From: Ptiloglossa arizonensis
Taxonomy: Eukaryota > Arthropoda > Insecta > Hymenoptera > Colletidae
DNA: 64,000 nucleotides
NCBI RefSeq assembly: GCF_051014685.1
Contig: NW_027479518.1
Location: forward strand, 1-64,000
Direction of reading: 5' to 3'
Part shown: positions 12,301-25,725 of the stretch, piece by piece
How the letters are laid out: every line of letters starts with the position of its first letter
How positions within the stretch are numbered: position 1 is the stretch's first letter
The notes under the pieces: generated by a model
Told to the model about the DNA's origin: nothing
The model's input: only the letters and a program-made list of their open reading frames with translations
The model's database searches: none
Position numbers and translations under genes: made by a program

Positions 12301-13300
12301 ACCAATCCGCAAAATTTCTGTTGCTTCTGAAAGTAGAAACTCGCCCGATTACAACGGTATGCGTACTTTTCCCCTAGGCCGTTCTAGTTATTCGTTTCGA
12401 GCATCAGAACTGCGAAAATTTTGAGTTTCTCAAGCGTTTCTTACATCCAAACTGCCATATCTCGCGAACGGATTGACCAATCCGCAAAATTTCTGTTGCA
12501 TCTGAAAGTAGAAACTCGCCCGATTACAACGGTATGCGCACTTTTCCCATATGCCGTTCTAGTTACTCGTTTCGAGCATCAGAACTGCAAAAATTTTGAG
12601 TTTCTCAAGCGTTTCTTACCTCCAAACTACCATATCTCGCGAACGGATTCACCAATCCGCAAAATTTCTGTTGCTTCTGAAAGTAGAAACTCGCCCGATT
12701 ACAACGGTATGCGTACTTCTCCCCTAGGCCGTTGTAGTCATTCGTTTCGAGCATCAGAACTGCGAAAATTTTGAGTTTCTCAAGCGTTTCTTATCTCCAA
12801 ACTGCCATATCTCGCGAACGGATTGACCAATCCGCAAAATTTCTGTTGCATCTGAAAGCAGAAACTCGCCCGATTACAACGGTATGCGTACTTTTCCCCT
12901 AGGCCGTTCTAGTTACTCGTTTCGAGCATCAGAACTGCGAAAATTTTCAGTTTCTCAAGCGTTTCTTATCTCCAAACTGCCATATCTCGCGAACGGATTG
13001 ACCAATCCGCAAAATTTCTGTTGCATCTGAAAGTAGAAACTAGCCCGATTACAACGGTAGGTGTAGTTTTCCCCTAGGCCGTTCTAGTTATTCGTATCGA
13101 GCATCAAAACTGCGAAAATTTTGAGTTTCTCAAGCGTTTCTTACCTCCAAACTGCCATATCTCGCGAACGGATAGACCTATCCGCAAAATTTCTGTTGCA
13201 TCTGAAAGTAGAAACTCGCCCGATTACAACGGTATGCGTACTTTTCCCCTAGGCCGTTCTAGTTACTCGTTTCGAGCATCAGAACTGCGAAAATTTTGAG
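9376..13300 (+). repeat. Partial copy of 2,376-6,300 (offset 7,000 bp)
   Basis: Marker monomers at 2381, 3326 and 5426 recur exactly 7,000 bp later at 9381, 10326 and 12426. Inside the copy, a four-monomer stretch is doubled (repeat distance 700, units beginning near 10,326 and 11,026). Elsewhere one monomer and then three monomers are missing relative to the source. Gain and loss cancel, so the offset is again 7,000 at the right end. The monomers at 10,496-10,670 and 12,246-12,420 look like hybrids of two classes and probably mark the crossover points. Confidence 0.85.
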
Positions 13301-16300
13301 TTTCTCAAGCGTTTCTTACCTCCAAACTACCATATCTCGCGAACGGATCGACCAATCCGCAAAATTTCTGTTGCTTCTGAAAGTAGAAACTCGCCCGATT
13401 ACAACGGTATGCGTACTTCTCCGCTAGGCCGTTGTAGTCATTCGTTTCGAGCATCAGAACTGCGAAAATTTTGAGTTTCTCAAGCGTTTCTTACCTCCAA
13501 ACTGCCATATCTCGCGAACCGATTGACCAATCCGCAAAATTTCTGTTGCATCTGAAAGTAGAAGCTCGCCCGATTACAACGGTATGCGTACTTTTCCCCT
13601 AGGCCGTTCTAGTTACTCGTTTCGAGCATCAGAACTGCGTAAAATTTGAGTTTCTCAAGCGTTTCTTACCACCAAACTACCATATCTCGCGAACGGTTCG
13701 ACCAATCCGCAAAATTTCTGTTGCTTCTGAAAGTAGAAACTCGCCCGATTACAACGGTATGCGTACTTTTCCCCTAGGCCGTTCTAGTTACTCGTTTCGA
13801 GCATCAGAACTGCGAAAATTTTCAGTTTCTCAAGCGTTTCTTATCTCCAAACTGCCATATCTCGCGAACGGATTGACCAATCCGCAAAATTTCTGTTGCA
13901 TCTGAAAGCAGAAACTCGCCCGATTACAACGGTATGCGTACTTTTCCCCTAGGCCGTTCTAGTTATTCGTTTCGAGCATCAGAACTGCGAAAATTTTGAG
14001 TTTCTCAAGCGTTTCTTACCTCCAAACTGCCATATCTCGCGAACGGATTGACCAATCCGCAAAATTTCTGTTGCATCTGAGAGTAGAAACGCGCCCGATT
14101 ACAACGGTATGCGTACTTTTCCCCTAGGCCGTTCTAGTTATTCGTTTCGAGCATCAGAACTGCGAAAATTTTGAGTTTCTCAAGCGTTTCTTACCTCCAA
14201 ACTGCCATATCTCGCGAACGGATAGACCAATCCGCAAAATTTCTATTGCATCTGAATGTAGAAACTCGCCCGATTACAACGGCATGTGTAGTTTTCCCCT
14301 AGGCCGTTCCAGGTATTCGTTTCGAGCATCAGAACTGCGAAAATTTTGAGTTTCTGAAGCGTTTCTTACTTCCAAACTGCCATATCTCGCGAACGGATTG
14401 ACCAATCCGCAAAATTTCTGTTGCATCTGAAAGTAGAAACTCGCCCGATTACAACGGTATGCGTACTTTTCCCCTAGGCCGTTCTAGTTATTCGTTTCGA
14501 GCATCAGAACTGCGAAAATTTTGAGTTTCTCAAGCGTTTCTTACCTCCAAACTGCCATATCTCGCGAACGGATTGACCAATCCGCAAAATTTCTGTTGCA
14601 TCTGAAAGTAGAAACTCGCCCGATTACAACGGTATGTGTAGTTTTCCCCTAGGCCGTTCTAGTTATTCGTTTCGAGCATCAGAACTGCGAAAATTTTGAG
14701 TTTCTCAAGCGTTTCTTACATCCAAACTGCCATATCTCGCGAACGGATTGACAAATCCGCAAAATTTCTGTTGCATCTGAAAGCAGAAACTCGCCCGATT
14801 ACAACGGTATGCGTACTTTTCCCCTAGGCCGTTCTAGTTATTTGTTTCGAGCATCAGAACTGCGAAAATTTTGAGTTTCTCAAGCGTTTCTTACATCCAA
14901 ACTGCCATATCTCGCGAACGGATTGACCAATCCGCAAAATTTCTGTTGCATCTGAAAGCAGAAACTCGCCCGATTACAACGGTATGCGTACTTTTCCCCT
15001 AGGCCGTTCTAGTTATTTGTTTCGAGCATCAGAACTGCGAAAATTTTGAGTTTCTCAAGCGTTTCTTACCTCCAAACTGCCATATCTCGCGAACGGATTG
15101 ACCAATCCGCAAAATTTCTGTTGCATCTGAAAGTAGAAACTCGCCCGATTACAACGGTATGCGTACTTTTCCCCTAGGCCGTTCTAGTTACTCGTTTCGA
15201 GCATCAGAACTGCGAAAATTTTGAGTTTCTCAAGCGTTTCTTACCTCCAAACTGCCATATCTCGCGAACGGATTGACCAATCCGCAAAATTTCTGTTGCA
15301 TCTGAAAGTAGAAACTCGCCCGATTACAACGGTAGGTGTAGTTTTCCCCTAGGCCGTTCTAGTTATTCGTTTCGAGCATCAGAACTGCGAAAATTTTGAG
15401 TTTCTCAAGCGTTTCTTACCTCCAAACTTCCATATCTCGCGAACGGATTGACCAATCCGCAAAATTTCTGTTGCTTCTGAAAGTAGAAACTCGCCCGATT
15501 ACAACGGTATGCGTACTTCTCCCCTAGGCCGTTGTAGTCATTCGTTTCGAGCATCAGAACTGCGAAAATTTTGAGTTTCTCAAGCGTTTCTTATCTCCAA
15601 ACTGCCATATCTCGCGAACGGATTCACCAATCCGCAAAATTTCTGTTGCTTCTGAAAGTAGAAACTCGCCCGATTACAACGGTATGCGTACTTTTCCCCT
15701 AGGCCGTTCTAGTTATTCGTTTCGAGCATCAGAACTGCGAAAATTTTGAGTTTCTCAAGCGTTTCTTACATCCAAACTGCCATATCTCGCGAACGGATTG
15801 ACCAATCCGCAAAATTTCTGTTGCATCTGAAAGTAGAAACTCGCCCGATTACAACGGTATGTGTAGTTTTTCCCTAGGCCGTTCTAGTTATTCGTTTCGA
15901 GCATCAGAACTGCGAAAATTTTGAGTTTCTCAAGCGTTTCTTACATCCAAACTGCCATATCTCGCGAACGGATTGACAAATCCGCAAAATTTCTGTTGCA
16001 TCTGAAAGCAGAAACTCGCCCGATTACAACGGTATGCGTACTTTTCCCCTAGGCCGTTCTAGTTATTTGTTTCGAGCATCAGAACTGCGAAAATTTTGAG
16101 TTTCTCAAGCGTTTCTTACATCCAAACTGCCATATCTCGCGAACGGATTGACCAATCCGCAAAATTTCTGTTGCATCTGAAAGCAGAAACTCGCCCGATT
16201 ACAACGGTATGCGTACTTTTCCCCTAGGCCGTTCTAGTTATTTGTTTCGAGCATCAGAACTGCGAAAATTTTGAGTTTCTCAAGCGTTTCTTACATCCAA

Positions 16301-19300
16301 ACTGCCATATCTCGCGAACGGATTGACCAATCCGCAAAATTTCTGTTGCATCTGAAAGCAGAAACTCGCCCGATTACAACGGTATGCGTACTTTTCCCCT
16401 ATGCCGTTCTAGTTACTCGTTTCGAGCATCAGAACTGCAAAAATTTTGAGTTTCTCAAGCGTTTCTTACCTCCAAACTACCATATCTCGCGAACGGATTC
16501 ACCAATCCGCAAAATTTCTGTTGCTTCTGAAAGTAGAAACTCGCCCGATTACAACGGTATGCGTACTTCTCCCCTAGGCCGTTGTAGTCATTCGTTTCGA
16601 GCATCAGAACTGCGAAAATTTTGAGTTTCTCAAGCGTTTCTTATCTCCAAACTGCCATATCTCGCGAACGGATTCACCAATCCGCAAAATTTCTGTTGCT
16701 TCTGAAAGTAGAAACTCGCCCGATTACAACGGTATGCGTACTTTTCCCCTAGGCCGTTCTAGTTATTCGTTTCGAGCATCAGAACTGCGAAAATTTTGAG
16801 TTTCTCAAGCGTTTCTTACATCCAAACTGCCATATCTCGCGAACGGATTGACCAATCCGCAAAATTTCTGTTGCATCTGAAAGTAGAAACTCGCCCGATT
16901 ACAACGGTATGTGTAGTTTTCCCCTAGGCCGTTCTAGTTATTCGTTTCGAGCATCAGAACTGCGAAAATTTTGAGTTTCTCAAGCGTTTCTTACATCCAA
17001 ACTGCCATATCTCGCGAACGGATTGACAAATCCGCAAAATTTCTGTTGCATCTGAAAGCAGAAACTCGCCCGATTACAACGGTATGCGTACTTTTCCCCT
17101 AGGCCGCTCTAGTTATTTGTTTCGAGCATCAGAACTGCGAAAATTTTGAGTTTCTCAAGCGTTTCTTACATCCAAACTGCCATATCTCGCGAACGGATTG
17201 ACCAATCCGCAAAATTTCTGTTGTATCTGAAAGCAGAAACTCGCACGATTACAACGGTATGCGTACTTTTCCCCTAGGCCGTTCTAGTTATTTGTTTCGA
17301 GCATCAGAACTGCGAAAATTTTGAGTTTCTCAAGCGTTTCTTACATCCAAACTGCCATATCTCGCGAACGGATTGACCAATCCGCAAAATTTCTGTTGCA
17401 TCTGAAAGCAGAAACTCGCCCGATTACAACGGTATGCGTACTTTTCCCCTAGGCCGTTCTAGTTATTTGTTTCGAGCATCAGAACTGCGAAAATTTTGAG
17501 TTTCTCAAGCGTTTCTTACATCCAAACTGCCATATCTCGCGAACGGATTGACCAATCCGCAAAATTTCTGTTGCATCTGAAAGCAGAAACTCGCCCGATT
17601 ACAACGGTATGCGTACTTTTCCCCTATGCCGTTCTAGTTACTCGTTTCGAGCATCAGAACTGCAAAAATTTTGAGTTTCTCAAGCGTTTCTTACCTCCAA
17701 ACTACCATATCTCGCGAACGGATTCACCAATCCGCAAAATTTCTGTTGCTTCTGAAAGTAGAAACTCGCCCGATTACAACGGTATGCGTACTTCTCCCCT
17801 AGGCCGTTGTAGTCATTCGTTTCGAGCATCAGAACTGCGATAATTTTGAGTTTCTCAAGCGTTTCTTATCTCCAAACTGCCATATCTCGCGAACGGATTC
17901 ACCAATCCGCAAAATTTCTGTTGCTTCTGAAAGTAGAAACTCGCCCGATTACAACGGTATGCGTACTTTTCCCCTAGGCCGTTCTAGTTATTCGTTTCGA
18001 GCATCAGAACTGCGAAAATTTTGAGTTTCTCAAGCGTTTCTTACCTCCAAACTGCCATATCTCGCGAACGGATTGACCAATCCGCAAAATTTCTGTTGCA
18101 TCTGAAAGTAGAAACTCGCCCGATTACAACGGTATGTGTAGTTTTCCCCTAGGCCGTTCCAGTTATTCGTTTCGAGCATCAGAACTGTGAAAATTTTGAG
18201 TTTCTCAAGCGTTTCTTACCTCCAAACTGCCATATCTCGCGAACGGATTGACCAATCCCCAAAATTTCTGTTGCATCTGAAAGTAGAAACTCGCCCGATT
18301 ACAACGGTATGTGTAGTTTTCCCCTAGGCCGTTCTAGTTATTCGTTTCGAGCATCAGAACTGCGAAAATTTTGAGTTTCTCAAGCGTTTCTTACATCCAA
18401 ACTGCCATATCTCGCGAACGGATTGACCAATCCGCAAAATTTCTGTTGCATCTGAAAGTAGAAACTCGCCCGATTACAACGGTATGCGCACTTTTCCCAT
18501 ATGCCGTTCTAGTTACTCGTTTCGAGCATCAGAACTGCAAAAATTTTGAGTTTCTCAAGCGTTTCTTACCTCCAAACTACCATATCTCGCGAACGGATTC
18601 ACCAATCCGCAAAATTTCTGTTGCTTCTGAAAGTAGAAACTCGCCCGATTACAACGGTATGCGTACTTCTCCCCTAGGCCGTTGTAGTCATTCGTTTCGA
18701 GCATCAGAACTGCGAAAATTTTGAGTTTCTCAAGCGTTTCTTATCTCCAAACTGCCATATCTCGCGAACGGATTGACCAATCCGCAAAATTTCTGTTGCA
18801 TCTGAAAGCAGAAACTCGCCCGATTACAACGGTATGCGTACTTTTCCCCTAGGCCGTTCTAGTTACTCGTTTCGAGCCTCAGAACTGCGAAAATTTTCAG
18901 TTTCTCAAGCGTTTCTTATCTCCAAACTGCCATATCTCGCGAACGGATTGACCAATCCGCAAAATTTCTGTTGCATCTGAAAGTAGAAACTAGCCCGATT
19001 ACAACGGTAGGTGTAGTTTTCCCCTAGGCCGTTCTAGTTATTCGTATCGAGCATCAGAACTGCGAAAATTTTGAGTTTCTCAAGCGTTTCTTACCTCCAA
19101 ACTGCCATATCTCGCGAACGGATAGACCTATCCGCAAAATTTCTGTTGCATCTGAAAGTAGAAACTCGCCCGATTACAACGGTATGCGTACTTTTCCCCT
19201 AGGCCGTTCTAGTTACTCGTTTCGAGCATCAGAACTGCGAAAATTTTGAGTTTCTCAAGCGTTTCTTACCTCCAAACTACCATATCTCGCGAACGGATCG

Positions 19301-20125
19301 ACCAATCCGCAAAATTTCTGTTGCTTCTGAAAGTAGAAACTCGCCCGATTACAACGGTATGCGTACTTCTCCGCTAGGCCGTTGTAGTCATTCGTTTCGA
19401 GCATCAGAACTGCGAAAATTTTGAGTTTCTCAAGCGTTTCTTATCTCCAAACTGCCATATCTCGCGAACGGATTGAGCAATCCGTAAAATTTCTGTTGCA
19501 TCTGAAAGTAGAAACTAGCCCGATTACAACGGTATGCGCACATTTCCCCTAGGCGGTTCTAGTTATTCGTTTCGAGCATCAGGACTGCGAAAATTTTGAG
19601 TTTCTCAAGCGTTTCTTACCTCCAAACTGCCATATCTCGCGAACGGATTGACCAATCCGCAAAATTTCTGTTGCATCTGAAAGTAGAAACTCGCCCGATT
19701 ACAACGGTAGGTGTAGTTTTCCCCTAGGCCGTTCTAGTTATTCGTTTCGAGCATCAGAACTGCGAAAATTTTGAGTTTCTCAAGCGTTTCTTACCTCCAA
19801 ACTGCCATATCTCGCGAACGGATAGACCAATCCGCAAAATTTCTGTTGCATCTGAAAGTAGAAACTCGCCCGATTACAATGGTATGCGTACTTTTCCCCT
19901 AGGCCGTTCTAGTTATTCGTTTCGAGCATCAGAACTGCGAAAATTTTGAGTTTCTCAAGCGTTTCTTATTTCCAAACTGCCATATCTCGCGGACGGATTG
20001 ACCAATCCGCAAAATTTCTGTTGCATCTGAAAGTAGAAACTCGCCCGATTACAACGGTAGGTGTAGTTTTCCCCTAGGCCGTTCTAGTTATTCGTATCGA
20101 GCATCAGAACTGCGAAAATTTTGAG
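13301..20125 (+). repeat. Second copy of super-block 1-7,175
   Basis: The first three monomers match 1-525 at an offset of 13,300, including the rare GAACCG, GAAGCTCG and TTACCACC variants. One extra monomer (13,801-13,975) moves the offset to 13,475, seen at the GAGAGTAGAAACGCG monomer (601 and 14,076) and the GAATGTAG monomer (781 and 14,256). Missing monomers then bring it to 12,950, which holds from about 2.4 to 7.2 kb of the source (4551 to 17,501; 6301 to 19,251). All shifts are whole multiples of 175. Confidence 0.87.
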
Positions 20126-21375
20126 TTTCTCAAGCGTTTCTTACATCCAAACTGCCATATCTCGCGAACGGATTGACCAATCCGCAAAATTTCTGTTGCA
20201 TCTGAAAGCAGAAACTCGCCCGATTACAACGGTATGCGTACTTTTCCCCTATGCCGTTCTAGTTACTCGTTTCGAGCATCAGAACTGCAAAAATTTTGAG
20301 TTTCTCAAGCGTTTCTTACCTCCAAACTACCATATCTCGCGAACGGATTCACCAATCCGCAAAATTTCTGTTGCTTCTGAAAGTAGAAACTCGCCCGATT
20401 ACAACGGTATGCGTACTTCTCCCCTAGGCCGTTGTAGTCATTCGTTTCGAGCATCAGAACTGCGATAATTTTGAGTTTCTCAAGCGTTTCTTATCTCCAA
20501 ACTGCCATATCTCGCGAACGGATTCACCAATCCGCAAAATTTCTGTTGCTTCTGAAAGTAGAAACTCGCCCGATTACAACGGTATGCGTACTTTTCCCCT
20601 AGGCCGTTCTAGTTATTCGTTTCGAGCATCAGAACTGCGAAAATTTTGAGTTTCTCAAGCGTTTCTTACCTCCAAACTGCCATATCTCGCGAACGGATTG
20701 ACCAATCCGCAAAATTTCTGTTGCATCTGAAAGTAGAAACTCGCCCGATTACAACGGTATGTGTAGTTTTCCCCTAGGCCGTTCCAGTTATTCGTTTCGA
20801 GCATCAGAACTGTGAAAATTTTGAGTTTCTCAAGCGTTTCTTACCTCCAAACTGCCATATCTCGCGAACGGATTGACCAATCCCCAAAATTTCTGTTGCA
20901 TCTGAAAGTAGAAACTCGCCCGATTACAACGGTATGTGTAGTTTTCCCCTAGGCCGTTCTAGTTATTCGTTTCGAGCATCAGAACTGCGAAAATTTTGAG
21001 TTTCTCAAGCGTTTCTTACATCCAAACTGCCATATCTCGCGAACGGATTGACCAATCCGCAAAATTTCTGTTGCATCTGAAAGTAGAAACTCGCCCGATT
21101 ACAACGGTATGCGCACTTTTCCCATATGCCGTTCTAGTTACTCGTTTCGAGCATCAGAACTGCAAAAATTTTGAGTTTCTCAAGCGTTTCTTACCTCCAA
21201 ACTACCATATCTCGCGAACGGATTCACCAATCCGCAAAATTTCTATTGCTTCTGAAAGTAGAAACTCGCCCGATTACAACGGTATGCGTACTTCTCCCCT
21301 AGGCCGTTGTAGTCATTCGTTTCGAGCATCAGAACTGCGAAAATTTTGAGTTTCTCAAGCGTTTCTTATCTCCAA
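20126..21375 (+). repeat. Extra copy of 4,551-5,800 inside the second super-block
   Basis: From 20,126 the sequence jumps back to the type at 4,551 (offset 15,575) and 17,501 (offset 2,625, 15 monomers). It includes the rare CTGCGATAATT, AATCCCC and CCCATATGCC variants in the same order. The closer relative is probably 17,501, which lacks the TCGCACG change found at 4,820. A private change, TTTCTATTGCTTC, occurs near 21,240. The right junction lies inside the monomer starting at 21,351. Confidence 0.85.
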
Positions 21376-24300
21376 ACTGCCATATCTAGCGAACGGATTG
21401 ACCAATCCGCAAAATTTCTGTTGCATCTGAAAGTAGAAACTCGCCCGATTACAACGGTAGGTGTAGTTTTCCCCTAGGCCGTTCTAGTTATTCGTTTCGA
21501 GCATCAGAACTGCGAAAATTTTGAGTTTCTCAAGCGTTTCTTACCTCCAAACTGCCATATCTCGCGAACGGATAGACCAATCCGCAAAATTTCTGTTGCA
21601 TCTGAAAGTAGAAACTCGCCCGATTACAATGGTATGCGTACTTTTCCCCTAGGCCGTTCTAGTTATTCGTTTCGAGCATCAGAACTGCGAAAATTTTGAG
21701 TTTCTCAAGCGTTTCTTATTTCCAAACTGCCATATCTCGCGGACGGATTGACCAATCCGCAAAATTTCTGTTGCATCTGAAAGTAGAAACTCGCCCGATT
21801 ACAACGGTAGGTGTAGTTTTCCCCTAGGCCGTTCTAGTTATTCGTATCGAGCATCAGAACTGCGAAAATTTTGAGTTTCTCAAGCGTTTCTTACCTCCAA
21901 ACTGCCATATCTCGCGAACGGAAAGACCTATCCGCAAAATTTCTGTTGCATCTGAAAGTAGAAACTCGCCCGATTACAACGGTATGCGTACTTTTCCCCT
22001 AGGCCGTTCTAGTTACTCGTTTCGAGCATCAGAACTGCGAAAATTTTGAGTTTCTCAAGCGTTTCTTACCTCCAAACTACCATATCTCGCGAACGGATCG
22101 ACCAATCCGCAAAATTTCTGTTGCTTCTGAAAGTAGAAACTCGCCCGATTACAACGGTATGCGTACTTCTCCGCTAGGCCGTTGTAGTCATTCGTTTCGA
22201 GCATCAGAACTGCGAAAATTTTGAGTTTCTCAAGCGTTTCTTATCTCCAAACTGCCATATCTCGCGAACGGATTGATCAATCCGCAAAATTTCTGTTGCA
22301 TCTGAAAGTAGAAACTAGCCCGATTACAACGGTATGCGCACATTTCCCCTAGGCGGTTCTAGTTATTCGTTTCGAGCATCAGGACTGCGAAAATTTTGAG
22401 TTTCTCAAGCGTTTCTTACCTCCAAACTGCCATATCTCGCGAACGGATTGACCAATCCGCAAAATTTCTGTTGCATCTGAAAGTAGAAACTCGCCCGATT
22501 ACAACGGTAGGTGTAGTTTTCCCCTAGGCCGTTCTAGTTATTCGTTTCGAGCATCAGAACTGCGAAAATTTTGAGTTTCTCAAGCGTTTCTTACCTCCAA
22601 ACTGCCATATCTCGCGAACGGATAGACCAATCCGCAAAATTTCTGTTGCATCTGAAAGTAGAAACTCGCCCGATTACAATGGTATGCGTACTTTTCCCCT
22701 AGGCCGTTCTAGTTATTCGTTTCGAGCATCAGAACTGCGAAAATTTTGAGTTTCTCAAGCGTTTCTTATTTCCAAACTGCCATATCTCGCGGACGGATTG
22801 ACCAATCCGCAAAATTTCTGTTGCATCTGAAAGTAGAAACTCGCCCGATTACAACGGTAGGTGTAGTTTTCCCCTAGGCCGTTCTAGTTATTCGTATCGA
22901 GCATCAGAACTGCGAAAATTTTGAGTTTCTCAAGCGTTTCTTACCTCCAAACTGCCATATCTCGCGAACGGAAAGACCTATCCGCAAAATTTCTGTTGCA
23001 TCTGAAAGTAGAAACTCGCCCGATTACAACGGTATGCGTACTTTTCCCCTAGGCCGTTCTAGTTACTCGTTTCGAGCATCAGAACTGCGAAAATTTTGAG
23101 TTTCTCAAGCGTTTCTTACCTCCAAACTACCATATCTCGCGAACGGATCGACCAATCCGCAAAATTTCTGTTGCTTCTGAAAGTAGAAACTCGCCCGATT
23201 ACAACGGTATGCGTACTTCTCCGCTAGGCCGTTGTAGTCATTCGTTTCGAGCATCAGAACTGCGAAAATTTTGAGTTTCTCAAGCGTTTCTTATCTCCAA
23301 ACTGCCATATCTCGCGAACGGATTGATCAATCCGCAAAATTTCTGTTGCATCTCAAAGTAGAAACTCGCCCGATTACAACGGTATGCGCACTTTTCCCCT
23401 AGGCCGTTCTAGTTATTCGTGTCGAGCATCAGAACTGCGAAAATTTTGAGTTTCTCAAGCGTTTCTTACATCCAAACTACCATATCTCGCGAACGGATCG
23501 ACCAATCCGCAAAATTTCTGTTGCTTCTGAAAGTAGAAACTCGCCCGATTACAACGGTATGCGCACTTTTCCCCTAGGCCGTTCTAGTTATTCGTGTCGA
23601 GCATCAGAACTGCGAAAATTTTGAGTTTCTCAAGCGTTTCTTACATCCAAACTACCATATCTCGCGAACGGATCGACCAATCCGCAAAATTTCTGTTGCT
23701 TCTGAAAGTAGAAACTCGCCCGATTACAACGGTATGCGTACTTCTCCCCTAGGCCGTTGTAGTCATTCGTTTCGAGCATCAGAACTGCGAAAATTTTGAG
23801 TTTCTCAAGCGTTTCTTATCTCCAAACTGCCATATCTCGCGAACGGATTGAGCAATCCGCAAAATTTCTGTTGCATCTGAAAGTAGAAACTAGCCCGATT
23901 ACAACGGTATGCGCACATTTCCCCTAGGCGGTTCTAGTTATTCGTTTCGAGCATCAGAACTGCGAAAATTTTGAGTTTCTCAAGCGTTTCTTACCTCCAA
24001 ACTGCCATATCTCGCGAACGGATAGACCAATCCGCAAAATTTCTGTTGCATCTGAAAGTAGAAACTCGCCCGATTACAATGGTATGCGTACTTTTCCCCT
24101 AGGCCGTTCTAGTTATTCGTTTCGAGCATCAGAACTGCGAAAATTTTGAGTTTCTCAAGCGTTTCTTATTTCCAAACTGCCATATCTCGCGGACGGATTG
24201 ACCAATCCGCAAAATTTCTGTTGCATCTGAAAGTAGAAACTCGCCCGATTACAACGGTAGGTGTAGTTTTCCCCTAGGCCGTTCTAGTTATTCGTATCGA

Positions 24301-25110
24301 GCATCAGAACTGCGAAAATTTTGAGTTTCTCAAGCGTTTCTTACCTCCAAACTGCCATATCTCGCGAACGGATTGAGCAATCCGCAAAATTTCTGTTGCA
24401 TCTGAAAGTAGAAACTAGCCCGATTTCAACGGTATGCGCACATTTCCCCTAGTCGGTTCTAGTTATTCGTTTCGAGCATCAGAACTGCGAAAATTTTGAG
24501 TTTCTCAAGCGTTTCTTACCTCCAAACTGCCATATCTCGCGAACGGATTGACCAATCCGCAAAATTTCTGTTGCATCTGAAAGTAGAAACTCGCCCGATT
24601 ACAACGGTAGGTGTAGTTTTCCCCTAGGCCGTTCTAGTTATTCGTTTCGAGCATCAGAACTGCGAAAATTTTGAGTTTCTCAAGCGTTTCTTACCTCCAA
24701 ACTGCCATATCTCGCGAACGGATAGACCAATCCGCAAAATTTCTGTTGCATCTGAAAGTAGAAACTCGCCCGATTACAATGGTATGCGTACTTTTCCCCT
24801 AGGCCGTTCTAGTTATTCGTCTCGAGCATCAGAACTGCGAAAATTTTGAGTTTCTCAAGCGTTTCTTATTTCCAAACTGCCATATCTCGCGGACGGATTG
24901 ACCAATCCGCAAAATTTCTGTTGCATCTGAAAGTAGAAACTCGCCCGATTACAACGGTATGCGTACTTCTCCCCTAGGCCGTTCTAGTTATTCGTTTCGA
25001 GCATCAGAACTGCGAAAATTTTGAGTTTCTCAAGCGTTTCTTACCTCCAAACTGCCATATCTCGCGAACCGATTGACCAATCCGCAAAATTTCTGTTGCA
25101 TCTGAAAGTA
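21351..25110 (+). repeat. Continuation of second super-block (matches 6.65-9.36 kb) with a 6-monomer tandem duplication
   Basis: The GGAAAGACC monomer at 7221 recurs at 21,921 (offset 14,700) and again at 22,971. A six-monomer segment (1,050 bp) covering about 21,400-23,300 is therefore doubled compared with the first copy. From the TCTCAAAG variant (7601 and 23,351) the offset is 15,750 and stays constant past the CTCGAG variant (9070 and 24,820) to the GAACCG monomer (9310 and 25,060). The private TATCTAGCG change near 21,385 is absent from the source. Confidence 0.85.
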
Positions 25111-25725
25111 GAAACTCGCCCGATTACAACGGTATGCGTACTTTTCCCCTAGGCCGTTCTAGTTACTCGTTTCGAGCATCAGAACTGCGAAAATTTTGAG
25201 TTTCTCAAGCGTTTCTTACCTCCAAACTACCATATCTCGCGAACGGTTCGACCAATCCGCAAAATTTCTGTTGCTTCTGAAAGTAGAAACTCGCCCGATT
25301 ACAACGGTATGCGTACTTCTCCCCTAGGTCGTTGTAGTCATTCGTTTCGAGCATCAGAACTGCGAAAATTTTGAGTTTCTCAAGCGTTTCTTATCTCCAA
25401 ACTGCCATATCTCGCGAACGGATTGATCAATCCGCAAAATTTCTGTTGCATCTGAAAGTAGAAGCTCGCCCGATTACAACGGTATGCGAACTTTTCCCCT
25501 AGGCGGTCCTAGTTATTCGTTTCGAGCATCAGAACTGTGAAAATTTTGAGTTTCTCAAGCGTTTCTTATTTCCAAACTGCCATATCTCGCGGACGGATTG
25601 ACCAATCCGCAAAATTTCTGTTGCATCTGAAAGTAGAAACTCGCCCGATTACAACGGTATGCGTACTTCTCCCCTAGGCCGTTCTAGTTATTCGTTTCGA
25701 GCATCAGAACTGCGAAAATTTTGAG
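25026..25725 (+). repeat. Four-monomer linker duplication
   Basis: The GGACGG monomer seen at 24,891 recurs 700 bp later at 25,591, and GAACCG follows it each time (25,060 and 25,760). A four-monomer unit is therefore duplicated here at the border between the second and third super-block copies. The unit carries private changes, including CCTAGGTCG near 25,325 and GCGGTCCTAG near 25,504. Confidence 0.75.
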
